Positions 9,500-19,714 of a stretch of 36,612 bases of DNA are shown here, piece after piece. The stretch comes from Microcaldota archaeon (GTDB taxonomy: Archaea > Micrarchaeota > Micrarchaeia > Anstonellales > J096). Within the stretch, counting starts at the first letter, position 1. Each line of letters starts with the position of its first letter. The notes under the pieces are model-generated. The model worked only from the letters and a program-made list of their open reading frames with translations. It made no database searches and was not told the origin of the DNA. The DNA lies in NCBI GenBank assembly GCA_026982895.1, contig JALWQW010000024.1:1-36612 (forward strand), in the 5' to 3' direction. Both the position numbers and the translations under genes were made by a program.

Positions 9500-12400
9500 T
9501 TATTTCTTGCGGTTGAAGTTATACTTCTTGGGCTTGCTGTCGCTAGAAAAATGGAAGAAGTAGAATATTACTAGAACAGCACCGCCACCCACAAGAATAC
9601 CCACTGCAAGAGGCAAATACTTAGCAAAGTCGCTTATATGAACAGCTTCAGTGGTTACAGCGCCAAGATCGGTCTTCGATAAAACAACGACTTTATACTC
9701 GCCAGGAGCCAGATTATCAATCGTTAATGTGGAATTAGCATCACTCTCAAACACAACGCTTCCATCCTTATAGATTTTAACCTTGTAAGGCCCATTGTGT
9801 TTAGGCTTAATGACAATGGCCATTTCCTTCCTCACAGTTACAAAGTCTTCATTGACGAAGAGAGAAGGCTTATGTTGAGTTTCATTTTTACTGGGCTCAA
9901 AGGAAGTTTCATTGCCTGTTGAGATATTGGTGGTTTCGTTGAGCGTCAGTGTATTATTTTTAGGTTGTTCTTCTTTTGGCAGTGGAGAGAAAACAAGGGT
10001 TTCAGGATTATTCTTTAAGGTGTATTCTGCTGAATAAGTGTATATGCCTTCATGGACAGGAGTGAATGTAAATTTACCTTCATCGTCAGTTATATATGTC
10101 CAAGTTTCTCCATTTCTCTCAATATATATTTTTGTGTTGTTGGCAACTTTGCCATCGTCGAAGAGCACTCGTATGGTATAAGGTTTATTTATTTCTATCG
10201 ATGAAGGTGCGTTTATTATAAGACTCTTAGGCCCTTCCTGTGTTTCGCATGATACTGTTGCTTCTTTTTCTTGTGATAAATCAGCAAAGGCTGCCTTTAT
10301 TTCGTATGAACCTGATGAAGGAATGCTTATCTTTAAATTATTCGTTGTTGCCGATTCTTTAACGCCAGGACCGTTTACAGAAATTAACGGTTCATTGTCG
10401 GTGGATTCATCATCTTCATAAACATAAGATTTTATGGAGAGAGTACAGGTATCTGCATCATATTCCCAATCAAGAGTAAGCACATAGTTATGGGTTATAT
10501 CGACATAAATATACTCCTCATAGGTTTCATAATCATCCTTCCTAATTTTTAGGCGGTACTTACCCGACCTTTTTACTACAAACCAAACCTCACCTTTAGA
10601 ATCAGAAGTCTTAGACTCCAAATAAGGATCTGCGCTGCTCGTTACTTCCTTCAATAAAACTTTAGCCCCCTTAACGGCATGCCCTTCCTTGTCCTCAACA
10701 GTCACAAGAACATTTCCTCTATCATCTTGGTCGATTGAAACTGTAAACCTGCTCTTTTTTGCTTTAGATGAACCATGCACAGCATAACATAGGTTATTAG
10801 ATGAGACTGTATTATTAGCACCATGATCTTCATAAGAGCCTGTATTGTAAGCAAGCGTGTTGTTTGTAGTGTTCTCGTTAAGATAAATACCTGCGACATT
10901 ATTCACACAAAGGTAATTGTCATTCATATTATTAGAGTCGCTGTTCTCTAAGAAGATGCCATAATTATTATCTTTGATGGTGTTGTGCCTCAGTGCGGAA
11001 TTGCTTACATTTAATAGATAGAGGGCATAAGTAAAGTTTGCTATCGAATTATTTGTAATGTTTAAGGATGTTGAATCGATTAGATATAAAGCAGTTGTAT
11101 CTCCTGATGTGCCATTGCCATTTATTTCTGAATTTTGGATGGTGGAATTGGAGATGTTGATGGCTTTTAATAGGTATCCTCTTATATTCGTGGCAGAGAT
11201 ATTAACGAGCTTCAAAGAGGTATTTGTCGTGAATAAATTGTTCGAGTTTGATATATTAAGATTTGTTAAATTTGATTCGCCCAACACAAAGTGACCTGAA
11301 TTTGTTATTGTAATGTTGGATATGTTTGATGCGGCTGCGTGAACAGAAGAAATGGAAGTTAAATGTGAATTATATATTGAGAGCTTCTCGACATCTTCTA
11401 TCGACAGATTAGTTAAATTTACATCTTCAGCATAAAAAGTGGTTAGTGTTGAGTTGGTGAATAAATTGCTTGGGTTTGGTAAAATTATGGTGGAGTGAAG
11501 GAGCGTAAAATTAGAATTGGAAAGCTTCCAATTGAGCTGTTGATATGAATATATATATGAGATGTTTAATGTGGAGCTATTTAAGGATATGTTTGACAAT
11601 GTTGTGTTTGAGAGTGTGGCAGATACATTAACACCCTGTAATAAAATTTCTGAATCAATTGTAGAATTGGATATGCTGAGGTTGGTATTCGCAGATATAA
11701 TGAATACATCGAGATTTACTAAACTTAAGTTTAGCAAAGACAGATCAGTATTAGTAATATTAAAGAGATAACCACCTATGTTTTCTGCCGTGAGAGGCTG
11801 GGCAAATTGTGAGTTTATTAATGAGAGCACGTTGGAAGAATTGATGGCTGTAACATTAGAAATTGTTGAATTTATTAGCACAAAATTTGATGAATTGGAG
11901 ATGCATACATTTGTTAGATTAGAATCGTTGAAGGATAGGTTGAAAGCCATAGAGAAACTTGATTGAGAAATATTCATAGAAGTGAAAGAAGAATTAGATA
12001 AGTTGGTGGCTTGGAAAGTGGGTAAGGTAAAGGTTGAGAAAGTTAAATTGTATGAGTTATTTATTGTTAAGGAATTTATCGTATTTGAGGAGAGTGTGGA
12101 ATCCCTAACTCTATCCATATTTAAATTTGGGAAAGTTGAGTTTGACAAAGTGCATGAGGCGGCATTTGTTATATTAGTTGAAAGTGCTGAAATATCGTTT
12201 AGCAAGAATGAATTTGAGTCCATTATGGATACATTATTCGATGAACCGCTAGAGATATTCACATTAGATAAGCTAATATTGGAATTCACAATAGTTAGAT
12301 TATGAATATGTGTGTTGTTTATTCTTAGGCCATAACAGTCAGTGAGATTAGCGAATGAAAGAATTGCGTCATTAATTTTTGAATGTGAAAGATTTGAAAT

Positions 12401-15400
12401 AATAATTCCATCTGTAGCATTGATGGTTATATTATTGAAGAGATTTGAGGAGCTATTATAAGCATAAACGGCGTATCCTACAACATTTTCTGCTTCAAAA
12501 TTAGATATATTTGAGGAGCTCAGCTTCAAGACATTATTACCTCCTTCAATAGATATGAATGATAAGTTTATGGGCCCTTCAATAGAAAAATCATTACAAT
12601 TGATTAATGTTGAATTAGAGAATGCACTGCCTATTCCAAACACATAATTTGAAATAGTATTTAAGGTAGTGTTTAGGATAGTTAAATTCAGGGGTGTCTG
12701 GGAGGACTGCATGTATGAATTGGATATTGTAGAGGAATTTATCGAAATGGATGAGTCATTAGAGCTCGTCGATACTAAGTTCGTAGGATGTCCTGAAAAA
12801 TCAGTAATGTTTATTAGAGAGTGATTAATGAATAGTGAAGAATTGGCTAATGTAAATAACGCTTTATCAGCCATGATGTGCTTCGTTGCGTTGTAGTCGT
12901 CAAATGTCAACGAAGAGTTGTTCAAATAAAACCCATTAATCGCATCATCCTCATAACCATTCAAAGTAAGGGCTGAATTGACCAAATAAGCAGAATACTT
13001 AGAAGTTACATACAAGTTTCCACCAAGCTCGCTGTTGTCTATAAGAACAGGCCCTGCTATGCCTCTCTCAGGATTATCTTCATAAGTATATCCGTGAATG
13101 CTGATTTCCTTCTTTTTGCTATAAACGCCGTCTGGTAAAGTCCATGAGCCTAGCTGCTCAGAACCAAGAACCAAATCATCATATTGCGGACCAAGGCCAT
13201 AAAGGATACCACATAGTTTCTGTGGCGTGTAGCTGGCAGCCCCTGAAGGCGCTAATTGAATTATAGTATATCCTGAATTATATGCCATAAAATAGATGTC
13301 TGAAGAGCCTTTTTCTACTAAAAAGGTATTATTTTTCCAGAGGGTAGCAATAGCTCTATACTTTCCATCTGTAGCATTACTCTTACCATAGCTTAGATGA
13401 TATTGGTAAATTGTGTCTTCCGATTCATTTTGTAAGAAAGGATAATCAAGGATTTGTGTGTTGTTATTATAATTGTTGAAAATTGTGTGGTTATAATAGG
13501 TTATTATGTCATCATTATGTATTGGATAAATTGAGGTAGTGATATAATTATCATCAGTAGCATTGAACCTTCCCCACACCCACAGTGTATCATGGTTTCT
13601 ATAGTAGGGAAATAACTTGTCAGCTTTTTGCATAAGCTTAAAGTAGCCCTGTGAGTTTATACATCCCTCAGATACTGAATAGGTCGTTCCTGAATCTGTC
13701 GTGACTGTCCAAAGACTTGAGTTTATGGATGAGCCATTGAAGGGGTCATACATACTGAATAAATCCTGCCATTGGTATTTGTTTGTTATTGCACTGCCAG
13801 CCAATCCATCGTAATAAATCTCATATGGTGTGTAAAGGCTGTTGGAGCCGACTAAATCTATAGCAGTTCTATGAAGCTGGTCTTCGCTGAAGCTGTAGTA
13901 TTTTTTTGGCTGCGTGTTGTTTATAGTAACATCAGATAAGGAGAAGCCCGTTGAGTTGTATAAGATAAAGTAAGGCTCTTGGACCTTGTTGACAGTAAGC
14001 CCGTTAACTATAAGACCGTCGCTGTTATAGCTATAAACAATGGCGCCTCTGACATTATCCATTCTTACATTGTTGAATTGATAGTTTTCGCTGCCGCCGA
14101 ATTTATAGAAGCCAAAGATGGTGTTGTTAATGTATATATCGTGGATTAAACAATTGCTTTCATCATAATCATATGTGCCTAATTGGACAGCTTTATAAGA
14201 GTTCTGGATGGTAATGTTTGAAACATCTACAGGATAATGGTAATAGCAAGTCCCATATAGAAGTAATCCTATGTGTGAATTTGCAATTGTAACATTTTGG
14301 ACAGTACCAGGACCTCTCTCAAGAGCAATTGTTAAGGCGCTTCCGCTGGAGTTGGATAAATATAAATTAGAAAGTGTAAAGTTATCTAAATATCTAGCTT
14401 GAATTATATGATTAGGAGCGTTAGCCGCATAAATATTAATATCATCTACATCAAGATTTCTTATCCAATTTAAATCAATAACATGATTGCTTTTAGAACC
14501 GCCGCTGCCATATAAGGTTATGTTGCGAATAGTTACATTCTGCACCATATACTTTCCATAATCCTTTTCTGAGCCATATATTTTAATGAAATATGCTGCA
14601 CCATAATTTTCTGTAATATTTGTAATCGTTAGGTTAGCCATACCAATATAATATTTACCCGTATACCAAGCTACGAAAAAAGGACCATGTCCTATATGAA
14701 TGTTAGATATATTCGTATTCCAAAACTGGTCTCCGCCGATAAAACCTCCTTTTGAGTAATAACAAGATATATCATGTATAGAAATATTGCTGCTGTTTTC
14801 TCTAAAAGTAAGGCCATACTGAATCTGGTCAAAGCGCCTGGTGCCATATCCATCTGTAATGAAATCTCTCAAATTATAAACATGGATATTGGTAGTATTA
14901 TATGCTCTCACTAACTGATGAATCCAATAAATCCTATCATTTCCTGTTATAGTTATGTTGCTACAATTGTGAAACACATAGATGTCACGGCCAGCCAGCT
15001 TATAGACAGATGTATTTATGAAGGTGAGATTATATTTGTTGTTTATTAAAAACAAGTCGCCGTCATAGTGATACGTGTCAGTATCAGTACCTGTTAGTTC
15101 TCCACCATTATAATCAAAAATGATATTGTTTGCTTCGATGTAAATGTGATGACCTTCAACAAACTGTTGGGTTGGGCAAAGGGTTATATTAGCCCATACA
15201 TGCCAATCACCGCTAGCATCTTGTGTTACTCTGCCATGCCATGTGCTTGAGTTGGTGAAATCGACGCAGCCAATATCCTCATCAGTGGCTGAAATAGTCA
15301 CTGCTGTTAATGTCGGTGTGGCAAGTGGATTGTCTGTTTCAAGCTTGGCTTCGTACTGAAGATAGTCGGCAGTGGTATTCAATATGACTGTGTCGCCCGT

Positions 15401-17149
15401 CTGCCAGTCACTCCATGTGCTAGAAGAGAAATCAGCATGATAATATAGCTCTTTTATCTCTTCTAATGGGATCGATCTATCATAAATGGAAATATCATCA
15501 AGATGTCCATAAAAATCATTTTCTGTGCTAGATGAATACTCGCAGCTTGAGAGGGAAAAGTGGGGATTACACCATGTATGACCATTTATTCTAGTATCTT
15601 CAGATATAACTCCAATAGCATCACCACCAAAATGGGATGCAAAGTTTCCAGAGTAACTAAAATTATTAATAATTTCACCATTTACTAAAAAGAGAATATA
15701 CCCACTGTTATCATACACCGCAGATATATGATACCAGTTATTAGTTTCAATAGATGTGTTTGCTGATATATTTAGATCTGAGCCATCATTCAACCAACTT
15801 TGAAAGAATAATTTACCATTATTTATGAAAAAAATAATACCGTTTGTTTGTCCACCCTCTTCATAAATTATGTGGATACCTGAAACATTTGTTGGTTTTA
15901 CCCACATAGATATTGTTCTGTCTGCAAATTCACTATCAAATAGTTCAGAATTACCATGTTGACAGTTAGTGTCAGAACCATCATCAAGACATATCCCTCC
16001 TGGATTAAAGAAATAAGCCCCGCCAAACAGACCGTGGTCATAAGGTGAAGCGCCGTTGTAAGCTGTTCCGCTGTTTCCTGTTACATTATCCTTTAAGTCC
16101 CAGTCCAGCTTCCAATAGGCTGATAGATTTGTGGTGTCAAAGTCGTGGTTGGTTGTGTTGGTGGTCCTATATCTAAAAGATATATTACAATGTACTGTGT
16201 CGTTGTTGTAGAGCTTTTGAATTTCAGTGGCAGATAATGAACGATTATATATTATAGCATAATCCACACTGCCATTCAACCAATCAGAACTCGTCTGATA
16301 AGTGCCTAATTTAACCGACGCAGTAGTGTCTCTTATCGTAGCTGTTGAGCTGGCTGTTGTAGAATCCTTCACACTATCTATGTAAAGAGCAACTTCATTA
16401 CCATCATATACACCACAATAAAAATGCCAATTAGTATCTGGAACAGTGTAACTTCCTGCTTTATAAAATGCCCCACTAGAATCATAAAACCCAAAATGGA
16501 CCTCATTATCAGATTTAGCTCTCCACATAACCCATGATCCAGTAGTTGAACCGCCACCTTTAGAGATAATCCCCTCTCCACTAGGACTTGCTTCCGTAGT
16601 GGTATTAAACTTGGCCCAAGCACATACTGTTAATATATTTATTCCTTCGGATTCGTCTATATCACCAAAGTCGATGTAATCTCCATCACCATCCAAAGCC
16701 ACAGCATCGCCATATTTCCCAGTCACATAAGAAGCATCGCCGTTTAATGTTCCATTATAATTTCCAAGCCCATCATCGGCATTGCCATTGAAACGCCAAA
16801 AAGCCACAAGATTGTCGTCATACAAGGGAACCTCTTCGCCTGAGCAGTTGGTTAAGGTATATGTCAAGTTGTCCCAATGCTCGGGCGTAATCCAGTTCGT
16901 GGATTCTATAGAGGATGTCCAAAATGACCTGCTAATGTAAGTTCCATTAGTGAAATATGTGTATGGCGTTTCGTTGGCAAGAATCACTCCTGAATAGGTG
17001 GCGTTGGTTTTGTAGCTTGTGTTGGCGAAGTAATCTATACCACGAGGAAGAACAATGGCTGTGTCTTGGTATGTTGTTGCATACAACAGAGGGGCTAACA
17101 ATAGTAAAAGTACCACTGCCGCAAACACACGATTCATGGGGGGACGCAT
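9500..17149 (-). CDS. Giant membrane-anchored surface protein: signal peptide, two LamG-like domains, long beta-solenoid, Ig-like domains, C-terminal TM and basic tail
   Basis: ORF track starts at 17212, but ATG 17149 (MRPPMNRVFAAVVLLLLLAPLLYA) gives a clean signal peptide. LamG-like: LVAFWRFNGNADDGLGNYNGTLNGDASY..; second LSAYWKLDWDLKDNVTGNSGTAYNGASPY... Many NxS/T sequons; TM YLPLAVGILVGGGAVLVIFYFF followed by KPKKYNFNRKK. Confidence 0.92.
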   Translation of the reverse strand: MRPPMNRVFAAVVLLLLLAPLLYATTYQDTAIVLPRGIDYFANTSYKTNATYSGVILANETPYTYFTNGTYISRSFWTSSIESTNWITPEHWDNLTYTLTNCSGEEVPLYDDNLVAFWRFNGNADDGLGNYNGTLNGDASYVTGKYGDAVALDGDGDYIDFGDIDESEGINILTVCAWAKFNTTTEASPSGEGIISKGGGSTTGSWVMWRAKSDNEVHFGFYDSSGAFYKAGSYTVPDTNWHFYCGVYDGNEVALYIDSVKDSTTASSTATIRDTTASVKLGTYQTSSDWLNGSVDYAIIYNRSLSATEIQKLYNNDTVHCNISFRYRTTNTTNHDFDTTNLSAYWKLDWDLKDNVTGNSGTAYNGASPYDHGLFGGAYFFNPGGICLDDGSDTNCQHGNSELFDSEFADRTISMWVKPTNVSGIHIIYEEGGQTNGIIFFINNGKLFFQSWLNDGSDLNISANTSIETNNWYHISAVYDNSGYILFLVNGEIINNFSYSGNFASHFGGDAIGVISEDTRINGHTWCNPHFSLSSCEYSSSTENDFYGHLDDISIYDRSIPLEEIKELYYHADFSSSTWSDWQTGDTVILNTTADYLQYEAKLETDNPLATPTLTAVTISATDEDIGCVDFTNSSTWHGRVTQDASGDWHVWANITLCPTQQFVEGHHIYIEANNIIFDYNGGELTGTDTDTYHYDGDLFLINNKYNLTFINTSVYKLAGRDIYVFHNCSNITITGNDRIYWIHQLVRAYNTTNIHVYNLRDFITDGYGTRRFDQIQYGLTFRENSSNISIHDISCYYSKGGFIGGDQFWNTNISNIHIGHGPFFVAWYTGKYYIGMANLTITNITENYGAAYFIKIYGSEKDYGKYMVQNVTIRNITLYGSGGSKSNHVIDLNWIRNLDVDDINIYAANAPNHIIQARYLDNFTLSNLYLSNSSGSALTIALERGPGTVQNVTIANSHIGLLLYGTCYYHYPVDVSNITIQNSYKAVQLGTYDYDESNCLIHDIYINNTIFGFYKFGGSENYQFNNVRMDNVRGAIVYSYNSDGLIVNGLTVNKVQEPYFILYNSTGFSLSDVTINNTQPKKYYSFSEDQLHRTAIDLVGSNSLYTPYEIYYDGLAGSAITNKYQWQDLFSMYDPFNGSSINSSLWTVTTDSGTTYSVSEGCINSQGYFKLMQKADKLFPYYRNHDTLWVWGRFNATDDNYITTSIYPIHNDDIITYYNHTIFNNYNNNTQILDYPFLQNESEDTIYQYHLSYGKSNATDGKYRAIATLWKNNTFLVEKGSSDIYFMAYNSGYTIIQLAPSGAASYTPQKLCGILYGLGPQYDDLVLGSEQLGSWTLPDGVYSKKKEISIHGYTYEDNPERGIAGPVLIDNSELGGNLYVTSKYSAYLVNSALTLNGYEDDAINGFYLNNSSLTFDDYNATKHIMADKALFTLANSSLFINHSLINITDFSGHPTNLVSTSSNDSSISINSSTISNSYMQSSQTPLNLTILNTTLNTISNYVFGIGSAFSNSTLINCNDFSIEGPINLSFISIEGGNNVLKLSSSNISNFEAENVVGYAVYAYNSSSNLFNNITINATDGIIISNLSHSKINDAILSFANLTDCYGLRINNTHIHNLTIVNSNISLSNVNISSGSSNNVSIMDSNSFLLNDISALSTNITNAASCTLSNSTFPNLNMDRVRDSTLSSNTINSLTINNSYNLTFSTFTLPTFQATNLSNSSFTSMNISQSSFSMAFNLSFNDSNLTNVCISNSSNFVLINSTISNVTAINSSNVLSLINSQFAQPLTAENIGGYLFNITNTDLSLLNLSLVNLDVFIISANTNLSISNSTIDSEILLQGVNVSATLSNTTLSNISLNSSTLNISYIYSYQQLNWKLSNSNFTLLHSTIILPNPSNLFTNSTLTTFYAEDVNLTNLSIEDVEKLSIYNSHLTSISSVHAAASNISNITITNSGHFVLGESNLTNLNISNSNNLFTTNTSLKLVNISATNIRGYLLKAINISNSTIQNSEINGNGTSGDTTALYLIDSTSLNITNNSIANFTYALYLLNVSNSALRHNTIKDNNYGIFLENSDSNNMNDNYLCVNNVAGIYLNENTTNNTLAYNTGSYEDHGANNTVSSNNLCYAVHGSSKAKKSRFTVSIDQDDRGNVLVTVEDKEGHAVKGAKVLLKEVTSSADPYLESKTSDSKGEVWFVVKRSGKYRLKIRKDDYETYEEYIYVDITHNYVLTLDWEYDADTCTLSIKSYVYEDDESTDNEPLISVNGPGVKESATTNNLKISIPSSGSYEIKAAFADLSQEKEATVSCETQEGPKSLIINAPSSIEINKPYTIRVLFDDGKVANNTKIYIERNGETWTYITDDEGKFTFTPVHEGIYTYSAEYTLKNNPETLVFSPLPKEEQPKNNTLTLNETTNISTGNETSFEPSKNETQHKPSLFVNEDFVTVRKEMAIVIKPKHNGPYKVKIYKDGSVVFESDANSTLTIDNLAPGEYKVVVLSKTDLGAVTTEAVHISDFAKYLPLAVGILVGGGAVLVIFYFFHFSSDSKPKKYNFNRKK

Positions 17150-17177
17150 AGCAATCAACATTATTGGAGGGCGAAGT

Positions 17178-17185
17178 TTTATAAA
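17178..17185 (-). promoter_or_regulatory. TATA box for the 2570-aa-ORF surface protein gene
   Basis: TTTATAAA centred about 32 nt upstream of ATG 17149, predicting a leader of only a few nt. Argues against the ORF-track start at 17212. Confidence 0.5.
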
Positions 17186-17239
17186 TGTTTCTGCATCGTT
17201 TCGACGGTACATGCAAAGGCAGAGAAAACGACACCAGCC

Positions 17240-17830
17240 TTAAACAAGAGGTATTGTTATCCCTAATTTGTTAATGAGATAAATATAAATGATAGCAGCG
17301 AAAACGAACACAAATAACATTACCAAGGAGTAATATTTATTATAATGTTTATGATAAAGCTTCCTCTGTTTATGGTAAGCGACATCCAGCAATTCATCGC
17401 CAAATACAATTGAGGCAAATGTCCCTATCAACGAAAGGATGAGCACAAGCCAATAAGGTATTGGCGTAGTAAGTATCGTGGCAAATAAATGGAGAAGGAT
17501 ATTCTTCTCAAATATCTGGGAAGAGGTGAAGAAGGCAAATATGACAATAACCAGAGCTAAGACATACGCACCTATCTGCGTGTAAATCATACGAATGCCT
17601 AATAAAATGCGTGTTGGAAATGCTAAAAGAAAACCAGCATCAGCTATTGGCGTACAGAATACAAAAAAAGCCCATGTCAATGCTGTAACTAATAAACCAT
17701 CTTTAATACCATATTTATGAATAACAAAGCCAGCATATAAAGCTAAAATGAGGATAAGAATAAAGAATCTATAGAGTGCATGAGTGTGTGTCTCTTTCTT
17801 CAAGAGGTTTCTCATTAAATCCAATGTCAC
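17240..17830 (-). CDS. Multi-pass membrane protein of unknown function
   Basis: 196 aa with several hydrophobic segments; start overlaps the stop of the GT4 gene (17827-17830). Confidence 0.8.
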   Translation of the reverse strand: MTLDLMRNLLKKETHTHALYRFFILILILALYAGFVIHKYGIKDGLLVTALTWAFFVFCTPIADAGFLLAFPTRILLGIRMIYTQIGAYVLALVIVIFAFFTSSQIFEKNILLHLFATILTTPIPYWLVLILSLIGTFASIVFGDELLDVAYHKQRKLYHKHYNKYYSLVMLFVFVFAAIIYIYLINKLGITIPLV

Positions 17831-18837
17831 AACCAGCCACCCCTTAAAGCAAAGAAAGCTAAAACAATAAATGACACAAATGATTCAATGCCAATGGCAA
17901 GAGCAACAAGATTCTGTTCTCTCATAGGACCAAAAATCTTCAACAACAAATGAAAATACCCAATAGGCCGTTTAGGACTGTGCAGTTTGCCATCTTTCAA
18001 CTTCGCCTGCCAGCCTTTAGAAGGTAAGTGATTCCAAATTTTTATAACAGCATCTATGAGATATGGTGCAAAAATCAAAGCAAACGATTCACTATTGAAG
18101 AGAATCAATAATGTGGCAATAACACCACCAATAGGCAATGTTCCTGTATCTCCTGGAAAAATCTTTGCAGTAGGATAACTAAATAGGAAAAATAGGAATG
18201 AAGCACCTAACATGGTTGAAGATATTATCAACATAGTGACATTATGAGTCGCCACTCCCAAAAGAACAAGAGCCATAAACATAGGGATTGCCATACCGTA
18301 TTCAACACCATTATATCCTGCACATATATTTGTTAGATTTGCAGATGCTGAGATAGCCAGAGGTATTACAACAAAGAAGTATAATAAGCCCAAATCAATA
18401 ACGCCTATAAAGGGGATAGTAATAGCGGTGCTACCGGCAACTTTTAAGGCAATTATAGGAATGGCTCCTAAGAATGGCAAAAGCAACTTAACCGTTTTAG
18501 ATAAGGATAAAAGATCATCGACCAACCCAGTAAAGGAAAGAATAAGGAAAACAAGAAGTGTTATAAGAGTATAATTAACATTGAGAGGCTCAGAAGTATA
18601 GAAAAATGTCTGTATAAACAATGCTGCCAATATCGTTATCGTGAATGAAAAAACAACTGCTATCCCTCCCATCTCAGCAACCATAACTTTGCCAGATTTA
18701 TGTAAATCCCTACCAACTAGACCACGCTTTTTTAAACGAGGAATGAGCCACTTCAAAGCTATGTATGTTAAAGTAATGGAGGAGATGAGAGTTAAAATGA
18801 AAGCAACGAACACATTATCACTCATTGAAATAATCAA
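17827..18837 (-). CDS. Glycosyltransferase family 4 (MraY/WecA/AglH-like) GlcNAc-1-phosphate transferase
   Basis: Polytopic; GLVDDLLSLS (Asp-rich motif), NLTNICAGYNGVEYGMA and FPGDTGTLPIGG. Consistent with dolichyl-phosphate sugar-1-P transferases. Confidence 0.9.
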   Translation of the reverse strand: MIISMSDNVFVAFILTLISSITLTYIALKWLIPRLKKRGLVGRDLHKSGKVMVAEMGGIAVVFSFTITILAALFIQTFFYTSEPLNVNYTLITLLVFLILSFTGLVDDLLSLSKTVKLLLPFLGAIPIIALKVAGSTAITIPFIGVIDLGLLYFFVVIPLAISASANLTNICAGYNGVEYGMAIPMFMALVLLGVATHNVTMLIISSTMLGASFLFFLFSYPTAKIFPGDTGTLPIGGVIATLLILFNSESFALIFAPYLIDAVIKIWNHLPSKGWQAKLKDGKLHSPKRPIGYFHLLLKIFGPMREQNLVALAIGIESFVSFIVLAFFALRGGWL

Positions 18838-19705
18838 GCATCTCCTTATAAGTCTTTTCTACACCTGCTTCAAAAGTTGTTTTAGGCTTCCACCAATCCT
18901 TAGCAGATGAAGGATCCAAAGCAGAGTAATTAACTTCTATAGAAGAGCTGTTTGTTTTTATAATCTCATACATAGGTTCTTTCCCCATAACCTTTGATAT
19001 AATTGAAATAACTTCAGCAAGACTTCGGGGCTCGCCTGTGCTTATATGCCATACACCTCGTGGGGCTTTGAGAAAAGCCTCAACAACATCGTCAACATAA
19101 ACATAATCTCTATACATATCCAAAGTATTATACACCTTCAAAGTTTCGCCCTTATAAGCCAATTCTAGCCACTTGGCAACAACATTTTTGTGCTTCCGTA
19201 TTTCCCAACCATAAACATTGGCTAAACGCAGTGTGCTGAATTCTATGCCCGCATCATTATAAGTTTTTGAGAAGCCAGAAAATATGTACTCATCTACAAG
19301 CTTAGAGAAGCCATATATGCCCTTTGGAGTGGGTTTATCGTCTGGCTTGGCTTTCTCACCCTGCTTAATATCAAATAGAGCTCCGCCGGTGCTGGCAAAA
19401 ACAAATCGCTTAATGGAATCCATGCAGTTAGAATAAAGAGCATAAAGCAAGGATGCACTGCCAGCTACATTCACCTCCAAAACAGATGTGGCTTCTTCCC
19501 CTGTGGCTCTAGCATTTTTATTAGCAGCTAAATGATAAATAGCTGTTGGCTTATGCTCCTTACAGAGCTTTAACAAGAGCTCTACATCTAACAAATCTCG
19601 ACCGGCGGAAAGGTCTATGTTTATTACATCCTCTCCTCGCTCCTTCAACGCTCGAACAAGCCTCGAGCCTATGAAGCCGCTTCCGCCTGTTACGATTGAT
19701 ACCAT
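18818..19705 (-). CDS. Extended SDR NAD-dependent nucleotide-sugar epimerase/dehydratase
   Basis: TGGSGFIGSRLVRAL (GxxGxxG), YHLAA, FASTGG..YGFSK (YxxxK) and DYVYVDDVVEAF. Confidence 0.93.
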   Translation of the reverse strand: MVSIVTGGSGFIGSRLVRALKERGEDVINIDLSAGRDLLDVELLLKLCKEHKPTAIYHLAANKNARATGEEATSVLEVNVAGSASLLYALYSNCMDSIKRFVFASTGGALFDIKQGEKAKPDDKPTPKGIYGFSKLVDEYIFSGFSKTYNDAGIEFSTLRLANVYGWEIRKHKNVVAKWLELAYKGETLKVYNTLDMYRDYVYVDDVVEAFLKAPRGVWHISTGEPRSLAEVISIISKVMGKEPMYEIIKTNSSSIEVNYSALDPSSAKDWWKPKTTFEAGVEKTYKEMLDYFNE

Positions 19706-19714
19706 GTTACCCCT

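Noticed and set aside
11058-12305. Series of plus-strand ORFs (78, 69, 62, 107 aa) opposite the 2570-aa ORF
   Set aside because: They are antisense shadows of an Asn/Ser/Ile-rich repetitive coding strand; no promoters or plausible protein features.
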